The position numbers were made by a program, and so were the translations under genes. Of a stretch of 7,543 bases of DNA, positions 1 through 5,942 are shown piece after piece; positions within the stretch are counted from its first letter, which is position 1; the number at the start of each line of letters is the position of its first letter. The DNA lies in the NCBI GenBank assembly GCA_903930745.1, contig CAIYZX010000383.1, positions 1-7,543 on the forward strand, in the 5' to 3' direction. This DNA comes from an uncultured Chloroflexota bacterium. GTDB lineage: Bacteria; Chloroflexota; Limnocylindria; Limnocylindrales; CSP1-4. The notes under the pieces are model-generated. The model was not told the origin of the DNA. It saw only the letters and a list, made by a program, of their open reading frames with translations, and did no database searches.

Positions 1-1
1 C

Positions 2-205
2 AAGGACCTGCACTTCGCGCACATGATGGGCCGCGAGTTTGGCGTTCCCCTGGACCTCGCCAGCGTGACGGAGCAGACCTTCGCCCGCGGCCGGGCCATG
101 TACGGCGGCGGCGCGCAGTCCACGATGATCGTGAAGCTGCTGGAGGACGCCACGGGGACCGATCTCCGCGCCCCCGGCTTCCCGGACGAGCTGGCCCCCG
201 AATGA
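2..205 (+). CDS. 3-hydroxyisobutyrate dehydrogenase-family NAD(P)-dependent oxidoreductase, C-terminal fragment
   Basis: The reading frame is open from the left edge and ends at TGA 203-205, giving 67 C-terminal residues of a longer protein. It begins with the conserved KDL (Lys-Asp) that opens a long helix in the all-alpha C-terminal domain of the beta-hydroxyacid dehydrogenase family. It continues with a pattern typical of that family: KDL, a hydrophobic helix, REFGVPLDL, then a helix ending near MIVKLLED. Family members oxidise or reduce beta-hydroxyacids such as 3-hydroxyisobutyrate, tartronate semialdehyde or threonate with NAD(P). The N-terminal Rossmann domain and the catalytic lysine lie outside the window, so the substrate cannot be assigned. 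The stop overlaps the next gene's ATG (ATGA), which suggests translational coupling. The family call is fairly secure; the specific enzyme is not. Confidence 0.75.
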   Translation, partial: KDLHFAHMMGREFGVPLDLASVTEQTFARGRAMYGGGAQSTMIVKLLEDATGTDLRAPGFPDELAPE

Positions 206-714
206 AATCCGCGGGGGGAGACGAGCGTGGGCCGGGACGACGGGGGCGGTGTCTTCGGGCGGTCCTGGCCTGCGTGCTCGCGGTGGTGGTGGGCGCCTGC
301 GGCGGCAGTGCCAGCCTCGGCCCCGCGTGGGTGCGACATCCCAACGGGGTGCGGACCTTCACGCCGGCCGGCGGAATCTTCGGGATCCCGGTGGGGTGCC
401 CGGCGATCACCAACGACCAGATCCGGGGCACCCTGGCCTCCTCGGCCGACCGGTCTGCGGACACGGTCTGGCTCCAGGGCGCCGATGGTGCCATCCACGT
501 CGTCTGGCCGGACCGGTGGTCGTTCGTGTTCGGCGACTCCGGCGTGACGATCACCAGCGAGAGCGGTGCCGTGGTGGCGACCGACGGTGACGAGATCGTC
601 CTCCGGTCGCCGAACCCGAGCGATGCCGCGGGGACTGAGGCGGATCCCTACGTAGGCTGGGGCTACATCCAGGCGCGTGGGGTGGAGTTCGGCTGCTACC
701 TGCCGCCTGACTGA
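202..714 (+). CDS. Putative secreted lipoprotein, function unknown
   Basis: 170 residues. The ATG at 202 overlaps the upstream stop. The N-terminus is a classical lipoprotein signal: basic residues (RGPGRRGR, 9-16), a hydrophobic stretch (18-30), and a lipobox-like VGAC with the candidate lipidated cysteine at Cys33, followed by GGSAS. The protein is therefore probably anchored on the outer face of the cytoplasmic membrane. The mature part (about 60-170) is rich in predicted beta strands, with motifs IRGTL, VVWPDRW, SGAVVATDGDEIVL and a C-terminal GWGYIQ...FGCYLP. It resembles small OB-like beta-barrel lipoproteins that I recall from high-GC Gram-positive genomes, but I cannot name a family. 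Cys66 and Cys165 could form a disulfide. The only context is the dehydrogenase upstream, and a functional link to it is not evident. Confidence 0.75.
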   Translation: MKSAGGDERGPGRRGRCLRAVLACVLAVVVGACGGSASLGPAWVRHPNGVRTFTPAGGIFGIPVGCPAITNDQIRGTLASSADRSADTVWLQGADGAIHVVWPDRWSFVFGDSGVTITSESGAVVATDGDEIVLRSPNPSDAAGTEADPYVGWGYIQARGVEFGCYLPPD

Positions 715-737
715 CGCCAAGCGTCCATCATCTGTAC

Positions 738-1313
738 ATGCCGTACCTGCTGGTGCCCTCGCCGGATGACGCCGACCTGGCGGCGTTCGTGCGCGCCAGC
801 AACGAGATCGAGCTGATCCGGGGTCTGGGTCCAGGCTCGCCCGCGTTTGACGATCACCTCTTCGCCGCCCGGCGCGTGGCCGAAGGCCGGATGGACGATC
901 CGTTCGAGATCCACTTCGCGCTCATGCGCCGGCTCCTGGGCCCGGGCGAGGCCGGCGTCGTGCGGATGGTGGCGGTCCGCGTTGGGGGAGATCGGCCCCC
1001 GGAGCCCGGGCCGCACCTGGGGGTCCACCTCGGGCGCCTCGCCCGCCTCCGCGCCTCCGCTCCTGTGGCCGGCGAGGATCCCGCGGACTTCGCCTGGCGG
1101 GTCCACCACGAGCTGGAGTGTGTCCATCCCTTCGTCGACGGCAATGGTCGCACGGGGCGCCTGCTCCTGAACGCCGTCCGTCTCCGGCTCGGCCTGCCGT
1201 GGCTCACGGTCACGTCTGACGCGGAGACCCGCACCGCCTACATCGACGCGATCCGCGCGTACCGCGCCACCTCGTTCCCCTGCATCTCCACGGGGAGCGG
1301 CGCCTGTGACTGA
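738..1313 (+). CDS. Fic-domain protein (probable AMPylase or related nucleotidyl/phosphoryl transferase)
   Basis: 191 residues. The complete Fic active-site motif HPFVDGNGRTGR is at 130-141. Known Fic enzymes use its histidine as base, the acidic residue for Mg2+ and the GNGR part for the phosphates, and transfer AMP or another nucleotide or phosphate moiety to target hydroxyls. Upstream is the usual flap region (GVVRMVAVRVGG, 73-84). Downstream is a helix ending in YIDAIRAYR, as expected for the family. Residues 21-26 (SNEIEL) resemble the autoinhibitory (S/T)xxxE(G/N) motif, but Leu replaces the final Gly/Asn. The protein is a short Fic without an extra DNA-binding domain. No Shine-Dalgarno is obvious before ATG 738 and no small FicA-like antitoxin ORF precedes it. 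The 3' end overlaps the HNH gene by 8 bp. Domain call sure; target and role (toxin, defence, regulation) unknown. Confidence 0.88.
   Translation: MPYLLVPSPDDADLAAFVRASNEIELIRGLGPGSPAFDDHLFAARRVAEGRMDDPFEIHFALMRRLLGPGEAGVVRMVAVRVGGDRPPEPGPHLGVHLGRLARLRASAPVAGEDPADFAWRVHHELECVHPFVDGNGRTGRLLLNAVRLRLGLPWLTVTSDAETRTAYIDAIRAYRATSFPCISTGSGACD
1292..1297 (+). promoter_or_regulatory. Shine-Dalgarno for the HNH gene GTG start
   Basis: GGGGAG lies inside the end of the Fic gene, 8 nt before the GTG at 1306. It supports that GTG as the true start and indicates translational coupling between the Fic and HNH genes. Confidence 0.6.
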
Positions 1314-2346
1314 CCGCCCGATCCCGACGACCGGCCGATCCCGACGACGGTTCGACGCCCCGGAGACCACCCCGGAGGACCACTGGCGCGCCATCGTGCT
1401 CTTTGGGCGCAACGTCGCCTCGTACAAGTTCGCGCTGGGGAAGAGCCTGATCGAGCTCGCGGTCGAGGCGAAGACAGAGGTCAACCTCGAGGAGCTGGCC
1501 ATCCCCTTCTCCCGCCACGTCGCGGAGCACCTGCAGAGCGCGGACAAGCAGGCCACGTCCGCCACCAGCCGGTACCTGGATGCCTGCCGCGCATTCAACC
1601 GGGGTGAGATCCCGCAGGACCAGCTGATTGACCGCACCGTGGAGCTGGGGTTCACGAACGTCATCGACGCCTTCCACATCGTCAACGGCGCCCCAACGCC
1701 CACCACGTTCTTCACGGACGAGCGGCGCTCCGGCGGCGGCATCCGGCTGACCGATGCGCTGCTCCAGACCGTCATCGGCGGACAGGCGGTGAACCTGCCC
1801 ATGGAGATCGAGTCACGATGGCGGCTGGTGGAGACGGCGTGGGAGCTGAACCTCCCGAAGCATCTTGTCTCCGTGCAGTACGAGCCGGAGGCGCAGGGGC
1901 TGGTCGTCGAGGACTCCCGTCAGCGCCGGCGATCCGTGACCGGTGCCCGGGGCGCGCTCAGTGGCTACCAGGACGGTGCGTGCTTCTACTGCGGAGGCGC
2001 GGTGGACGCGTCGATGGCTGTTGGCGTGGACGTTGACCACTTTCTTCCCTGGTCGCTGGGCTCGCTCGGGTTCCCGTACAACCTCGACGGCGTGTGGAAC
2101 CTGGTTCTCGCCTGCCCCACCTGCAACCGCGGCGAGGGCGGCAAGTCCGCTCGCATCCCAACGCTCCGATACCTGGAGTCGCTGCACGACAGGAACGAGT
2201 ACCTGATCGGCAGCCACCACCCACTGCGCGAGACGCTGATGCTGCAGACGGGGCTCACCGAGCCGCTGCGCGCCTCGTTCTTGCGTGGCGCCTACGCTGA
2301 CGCCGCCCGACTGCTGATCCACACCTGGGAGCCACCACCGCAGTAG
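1306..2346 (+). CDS. HNH endonuclease with uncharacterised N-terminal domain
   Basis: 346 residues, GTG start. The C-terminal half holds a zinc-supported HNH (beta-beta-alpha-metal) nuclease: CFYC (Cys226, Cys229), VDVDHFLPWS with catalytic-type Asp244-His245, WNLVLAC with Asn265, and CPTCN (Cys270, Cys273, Asn274). Asn274 stands where the last His of HNH would be, a common HNN variant. The two CxxC pairs probably bind a structural zinc. Such enzymes cut DNA, or sometimes RNA, in restriction, homing or phage contexts. Residues about 25-200 are a mostly helical domain (VLFGRNVASYKFALGKSLIE near 31-50) that I have seen in front of HNH domains in actinobacterial-type proteins but cannot name. 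It may recognise the substrate or a partner. The start overlaps the Fic gene by 8 bp, so the two products are probably made together. The nuclease call is strong; a defence role is inference. Confidence 0.88.
   Translation: MTDRPIPTTGRSRRRFDAPETTPEDHWRAIVLFGRNVASYKFALGKSLIELAVEAKTEVNLEELAIPFSRHVAEHLQSADKQATSATSRYLDACRAFNRGEIPQDQLIDRTVELGFTNVIDAFHIVNGAPTPTTFFTDERRSGGGIRLTDALLQTVIGGQAVNLPMEIESRWRLVETAWELNLPKHLVSVQYEPEAQGLVVEDSRQRRRSVTGARGALSGYQDGACFYCGGAVDASMAVGVDVDHFLPWSLGSLGFPYNLDGVWNLVLACPTCNRGEGGKSARIPTLRYLESLHDRNEYLIGSHHPLRETLMLQTGLTEPLRASFLRGAYADAARLLIHTWEPPPQ
1318..1348 (+). repeat. Two copies of a 14-bp direct repeat (period 17 bp)
   Basis: CCGATCCCGACGAC occurs at 1318-1331 and again at 1335-1348, within codons 5-15 of the HNH gene just past the Fic stop. 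The 17-bp period is not a multiple of three, so losing or gaining one unit would shift the HNH frame. Confidence 0.7.
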
Positions 2347-2532
2347 CGGTAAGCGAGCACAAACCGCCGTAACCGTCGAGTCGGGCTGATGGGCTCCTGC
2401 CGTCGGCAACCTCGCCCCCATCTGCCGGCCGCCGATTGCGACGGACTGCGTGACAACGGAGGTGGCACGCCAGAGGGAGAGTGTGCGGGCAGCCATCGCC
2501 GCGAAGGTGAGCGTTGGAGCCGTGCTCGAATC

Positions 2533-2538
2533 AAAGGA
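2533..2538 (+). promoter_or_regulatory. Shine-Dalgarno that decides the GTG start at 2545
   Basis: AAAGGA sits 6 nt before GTG 2545. The upstream in-frame ATG at 2389 has no comparable site and would add about 52 residues of low-quality, Arg/Gly-rich sequence. The ATG at 2572 also lacks a clear site. GTG 2545 is therefore preferred. Confidence 0.6.
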
Positions 2539-2544
2539 CGACCC

Positions 2545-3078
2545 GTGTTGCGCGTCGATACACTCCCCCGCATGGACCGCCTGATTGAACCGAGGCTGGT
2601 CCCCGAGGGGGATCACTGGTGCGACTGTCCCGATGCTCCGTGGACCGCGCCGCCCAAGCCTGCTGGACTGTCTGAGCACTCGACCGACTGCGGCTTCCCA
2701 AGGTCGCTCTGCACAGTCCGTGCCCACCGCGTGACCGTCCATGAAGGCTGTGGTCGCGTGATGCCCTACCGCTTCTGCCGCTGTCTGCCGTCCGGCTACA
2801 CCTTCGATGTGGACCGTGGCTGGTGGGTGCACTACCTGTGCGGTTGGCCGACCCATGCTTGGCTGAACCAGCACGGCCAGCTTCCACCCGAGCACCTCCT
2901 GGGCGTGCGCCCGGTGACACTCCACGAGTACGTGCCCATTCCCAGGGACCCGGTGCGCAAGCCGCCCAAGAACCCACCGAAGAACCCGAAGCCTCCCAAG
3001 CCAACCGCGTGGTCGCGACTGACTGACGAGCAGAAGGCCATCAACGCCGAGTTCGACGGGTCCTGGGTCCGGGACTGA
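2545..3078 (+). CDS. Cysteine-rich hypothetical protein with Pro-Lys-rich linker
   Basis: 177 residues from the GTG start chosen on its Shine-Dalgarno. I do not recognise the family. The first 100 residues hold eight cysteines (26, 28, 49, 56, 69, 78, 80, 99) and several histidines, including two CxC pairs (CDC 26-28, CRC 78-80). An aromatic block, GWWVHYLCGWPTHAW, spans 92-106. This looks like a metal-binding (zinc) fold rather than a disulfide-bonded secreted one, because there is no signal peptide. Residues 137-153 form a repetitive Pro/Lys linker built from KPPK and NPPK units. The tail (WSRLTDEQKAINAEFDGSW) is polar and helical. The exonuclease gene starts 21 bp downstream with its own strong Shine-Dalgarno, so the two are probably co-transcribed. 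A basic linker plus a zinc-like domain would suit a nucleic-acid-binding or adaptor role, but that is inference. Ten of the 40 codons from position 2572 end in A or T, more than in most neighbours. Confidence 0.65.
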   Translation: MLRVDTLPRMDRLIEPRLVPEGDHWCDCPDAPWTAPPKPAGLSEHSTDCGFPRSLCTVRAHRVTVHEGCGRVMPYRFCRCLPSGYTFDVDRGWWVHYLCGWPTHAWLNQHGQLPPEHLLGVRPVTLHEYVPIPRDPVRKPPKNPPKNPKPPKPTAWSRLTDEQKAINAEFDGSWVRD

Positions 3079-3087
3079 CCGATCCAC

Positions 3088-3095
3088 GAGGGGGA
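3088..3095 (+). promoter_or_regulatory. Shine-Dalgarno for the exonuclease gene
   Basis: GAGGGGGA lies 4 nt before ATG 3100, in the 21-bp gap after the cysteine-rich gene. It is the strongest ribosome site in the window and supports the 3100 start. Confidence 0.65.
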
Positions 3096-3099
3096 CGCG

Positions 3100-4896
3100 A
3101 TGGATTTCTTTGTCATTCCGCCAAGCCGGGTGTCGTTCGAGATCGGCCTTATCGAAGGTGCGCCGCTGAAGTCGGGGCGCGCGAAGGCTGTGCTCATCTG
3201 GAATGAGCAAAGTCGGATGGTCATCGTGGGCATCAACCAGCAGGTCGTGGGCGGCATCGTAGGTGACGAGCAGACCGCGTGGGCCGATCTGGCGGCCCGT
3301 CTCGAGTCCGAAGGCCTGGTCGCGCAGACCGACGCCTGGGTCGAGGTGAAGGGCGAGCAGCGTGCCGTCTGGCTATTCGCCGATCCGAAGGCCGAGTACC
3401 GCACCCCGGCTGAGGTGGCGGACGCCGCCCACGCAATTGCGAGCCCACTCATTCGAGCCTTCGAGGAAGGTCAAGAGGCGGTGCAGCGCTTTGGGGCGGG
3501 CGGTGCTGACGCGAGACGCAACGCCGAGCAGTTGATCAGCAAGGTCGAGGGCCGGTGTCGCGACTGTGGCCAGCCCATCGAGCCGACCGGAAGGCGCGGC
3601 CGCCCCGCGGTGCGCTGCGCTTCCTGCCGAGTTGACACCAAGCCCGCGCGCGTGGAGCGTCCGCCGACGCCGGTCTGGGCGCCGGGGCCCCCGCTGGCCG
3701 ACTGGTCCGTGATCGACGTCGAGACTACGGGCCTCTGGCCGAGTGTGGACCGAGTTGTGGAGATCGGCGTTGTGCGCCTGTCGGCAGACGGCCGAGAGAT
3801 CGACGCTTGGACCAGTCTTGTGGATCCCGACCGGGACATCGGTGCGGGCAACATCCACGGTTTGTCCGCGTTTCACCTCCGAGGTGCGCCCAAGTTTGCG
3901 GAGGTCGCTCCCTCATTGCTAGCGATGCTCTCAGGGACCCGAATTGCGGCACACAACGCGCGCTTCGACACCGCCTTCCTGACAGCGGAGTTCGCCCGGG
4001 CAGGGATTGACTGGGGTGCTCCCGACGCACTCTGCACGATGACCGCCGTAGGGCGACTCCGCCTAACCTCCAGCCGCCAGCTCACGAGCGTCTGTGCGGA
4101 ACTCGGCATCCTCCACGAGGACGCGCACTGCGCCATGGCCGATGCCAGGGCAGCAGCCAGCCTGATGGCGCACATCCTGCCCGCGATCGACCTGTCGGTC
4201 GCTGTGGTTCCACACCTCTCCGATGGGCCACTTCCTCCACGGACGCGGCTCCGTACGGACCCGCCGCCCCCTCGACTCGACGCGAGGTTGGGAGCACTGG
4301 CGGACCGGGTCGGGGTGCCCGTTGGCCTTGATGCGTCCTCGGACGCCGCCTCCGCGTACCTTGCCCTCCTCGACCGCGTGCTTGAGGACCGCAAGGTCAC
4401 GGACCACGAGATCGCGGCGCTCGCCGACGTTGCGGCGCGTTGGGACATCAGCGCTGAGGCTGCCCGCGCGCTCCACCGCGCGTATCTGGATGCGGTCTGG
4501 GACCTTGCCAACGCCGACGGAGTCATTACGGAGGCGGAACGTCGCGACCTCGCCATTCTCAGCGAGTTGCTCGGGGTGGACCTCGGCAGTGGGCCATCGT
4601 CGCTGAAAGTCGCGCCGGCCCGCGGGGTTGCAGGCGAGTTGTTCGGGCGTAGCGTCTGCTTCACCGGCGGCTCAGTGGTCACGATCGACGGGCTGCCGCT
4701 GACACGGCTCGAACAGGAGCGAATCGCAGCGGATGCTGGCATGGCCATCAAGGCCAACGTGTCGAGGAAACTCGACATCCTTGTGCTCGCCGACCCCGAC
4801 TCGCGCTCCGGCAAGAGCAAGCTCGCTGACGACCTGGGCATTCGCAAGATCGCGGAGCCCGTGTTCTGGAGGATGCTCGGGGTCAGCATCGACTAA
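3100..4896 (+). CDS. DEDDh (DnaQ-like) 3'-5' exonuclease with zinc ribbon, TerB-like and BRCT domains
   Basis: 598 residues. Residues 25-95 weakly resemble the second half of a HIRAN domain (VVGGIVGDEQ, then LESEGLVAQTDAWVE); this is tentative. A zinc ribbon follows, with CRDC 153-156 and CASC 173-176. The DnaQ-type exonuclease (about 202-360) has all DEDDh residues: Asp206 and Glu208 in DVETTG, Asp290 in HNARFD, His343 and Asp348 in HCAMAD. It should degrade DNA or RNA 3' to 5' with two metal ions. Residues about 416-493 form a TerB/DjlA-like helical domain, with the acidic signature NADGVITEAE at 471-480. The C-terminus (514-594) is a BRCT domain (GRSVCFTGG, conserved-type Trp590) like that of NAD-dependent ligase. 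The exonuclease-TerB-BRCT order matches proteins I know from Actinomycetota annotated as epsilon-like exonucleases; these are not the replicative subunit. A role in DNA repair is likely but unproven. Confidence 0.88.
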   Translation: MDFFVIPPSRVSFEIGLIEGAPLKSGRAKAVLIWNEQSRMVIVGINQQVVGGIVGDEQTAWADLAARLESEGLVAQTDAWVEVKGEQRAVWLFADPKAEYRTPAEVADAAHAIASPLIRAFEEGQEAVQRFGAGGADARRNAEQLISKVEGRCRDCGQPIEPTGRRGRPAVRCASCRVDTKPARVERPPTPVWAPGPPLADWSVIDVETTGLWPSVDRVVEIGVVRLSADGREIDAWTSLVDPDRDIGAGNIHGLSAFHLRGAPKFAEVAPSLLAMLSGTRIAAHNARFDTAFLTAEFARAGIDWGAPDALCTMTAVGRLRLTSSRQLTSVCAELGILHEDAHCAMADARAAASLMAHILPAIDLSVAVVPHLSDGPLPPRTRLRTDPPPPRLDARLGALADRVGVPVGLDASSDAASAYLALLDRVLEDRKVTDHEIAALADVAARWDISAEAARALHRAYLDAVWDLANADGVITEAERRDLAILSELLGVDLGSGPSSLKVAPARGVAGELFGRSVCFTGGSVVTIDGLPLTRLEQERIAADAGMAIKANVSRKLDILVLADPDSRSGKSKLADDLGIRKIAEPVFWRMLGVSID

Positions 4897-5026
4897 GCAA
4901 TGGGATTCGCTGCGTGCTGGCGAGCGGCGGCACTTGGGTTGAGGTGCCAGCTGACGGATCGCCACTCGCCCTCGGTTCGGCAGCAGCGGTCGTGACAGGC
5001 TGGTGGCACAGGGGGCGGTGACCGTG

Positions 5027-5048
5027 AGCGCAGCGGCGCTCCTGCGCT
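5027..5048 (+). repeat. Perfect 7-bp inverted repeat (hairpin) before the RuvB-like gene
   Basis: AGCGCAG (5027-5033) pairs perfectly with CTGCGCT (5042-5048) around an 8-nt loop, 24 bp before ATG 5073. There is no T-tract, so it is not a standard intrinsic terminator. It lies in the 176-bp gap after the exonuclease gene and could be a leader hairpin, an operator or chance in GC-rich DNA. Confidence 0.35.
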
Positions 5049-5072
5049 GCAGTTCGGCGGAGCCTGGCTGAC

Positions 5073-5900
5073 ATGGACATCAACCCTGGGACGATCGCGG
5101 CGGCGATGCTCATCGCCCGGCGAGAGCTTGACCAGCGGCAGCTCGAAGGTGAGCTGGAGGCGGAGCGGCGGCACCAGGAGGTGCTGGACGCCTTCGAGGG
5201 CGAGGACGCGGACTGGGGGCCCGTGTTGGCGGCTCCAGCGGAGGCGGACCCGCCGAAGCGCGAGGTCCAGGACCTCTCCGCCCTCCCCTACTACGGGCCG
5301 CGGGTGGACGTGCGGACGCTGGGGCTTCGGGACGTGGGGGCGATGGCCACGCCGGCGTCGCCGGACAAGCTGCTGGAGATCCTGAACCCGCCCAACCTGG
5401 TGGTCGCGGGCGGCACGGACGACGACGCCTGGGCGGTGGCGAGGACCATCGCCGGGGTCATGGGCGGCAGGCTCCGTGGGGTCAGGCTGGCGGGCCTGGA
5501 GCTGCAGCCGGTGGTGCGGCTGCTCCGCGAGCTGACCGCCGATGACGTGGTGCTGCTGAGCCTGGACGGGATGTGCGGCGAGCTGGCCGAGGAGCTGCCG
5601 CGCGTGCTGGAGGTGCCGGACGAGGGCCGGTGGATCGGGGTGAGCCTCGGCGAGAAGCGCCAGCACCGCCTCTCGTTGCCCATGGAGCGCTTCGTGCTGA
5701 TCGCCCACACCGCGTCCGGCATGGTTCCGGACGGCTTCCGGGCCTGGGGCGGGATCGTCCAGGCACCCGCGACCACGAAGTCCTGCCCGCACTGCGCGGA
5801 GACCATCAAGGTGGCCGCGACGGTCTGCCGATACTGCCGCCGGGACCTGGCGGTTCGGGCGCCGGCAAGCGCGAGGCCGGAGTCGCCGCCGGCGATCTAG
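5073..5900 (+). CDS. RuvB-like degenerate AAA+ (pseudo-ATPase) protein with C-terminal zinc ribbon
   Basis: 275 residues; a weak GGCGGAG ribosome site lies 10 nt before the ATG. Residues 13-43 are a charged, possibly coiled helix. Residues 113-226 align with almost no gaps to the RuvB ATPase core recalled from E. coli: ARTIAGVMGG to ANIVANEMGV, ADDVVLL to PHDVLFI, LPMERFVLIAHTASG to LPPFTLIGATTRAG, and GGIVQ to FGIVQ. The catalytic parts are gone: Walker A GPPGLGKTT reads GGTDDDAWA, and the Walker B Asp-Glu reads Ser163-Leu164. RuvB drives Holliday-junction branch migration by ATP hydrolysis. This protein should not hydrolyse ATP, and it lacks RuvB's small lid and winged-helix domains. In their place is a zinc ribbon, CPHC-x10-CRYC (Cys238, 241, 252, 255). 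A scaffold or regulatory role is plausible; the function is unknown. The gene is confident; the RuvB relationship is read by eye. Confidence 0.72.
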   Translation: MDINPGTIAAAMLIARRELDQRQLEGELEAERRHQEVLDAFEGEDADWGPVLAAPAEADPPKREVQDLSALPYYGPRVDVRTLGLRDVGAMATPASPDKLLEILNPPNLVVAGGTDDDAWAVARTIAGVMGGRLRGVRLAGLELQPVVRLLRELTADDVVLLSLDGMCGELAEELPRVLEVPDEGRWIGVSLGEKRQHRLSLPMERFVLIAHTASGMVPDGFRAWGGIVQAPATTKSCPHCAETIKVAATVCRYCRRDLAVRAPASARPESPPAI

Positions 5901-5907
5901 CCGCCTT

Positions 5908-5940
5908 CGGCCCCATCGGCCGCGCCTGTCCCCATCGGCC
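5908..5940. repeat. 11-bp direct repeat and small hairpin between convergent genes
   Basis: CCCCATCGGCC occurs at 5911-5921 and 5930-5940, in the 42-bp gap between two convergent genes. The first copy lies within a 5-bp stem, CGGCC (5908-5912) with GGCCG (5918-5922). It could slow or end transcription from either side, but no T-tract is present. Confidence 0.35.
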
Positions 5941-5942
5941 CC

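Noticed and set aside
714..738. FicA-type antitoxin gene ahead of Fic
   Set aside because: Only about 23 bp separate the lipoprotein stop from the Fic start, and the upstream gene is a lipoprotein, not a small inhibitor.
696..1802. Long minus-strand open frame (368 codons) opposite Fic/HNH
   Set aside because: It is antisense to two genes with clear catalytic motifs and its translation shows no recognisable domain. Such frames are common in GC-rich DNA.
2346..2367. GCGGT...ACCGC inverted repeat as a terminator after the HNH gene
   Set aside because: The stem is only 5 bp with a 12-nt loop and no T-tract; too weak to call. The rest of the 198-bp gap to 2544 shows no convincing promoter or RNA gene.
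2389..2544. Longer start for the cysteine-rich protein at ATG 2389
   Set aside because: The added residues look non-coding, and a good Shine-Dalgarno precedes GTG 2545 instead.
1813..3210. Minus-strand open frame of 465 codons
   Set aside because: It covers the HNH nuclease motifs, an intergenic gap and the cysteine-rich gene in antisense. Its composition is His/Arg/Val-rich with no domain.
3873..4889. Minus-strand open frame of 338 codons
   Set aside because: It is Ser/Arg/Ala-rich and antisense to the exonuclease catalytic, TerB and BRCT regions; a shadow of that gene.
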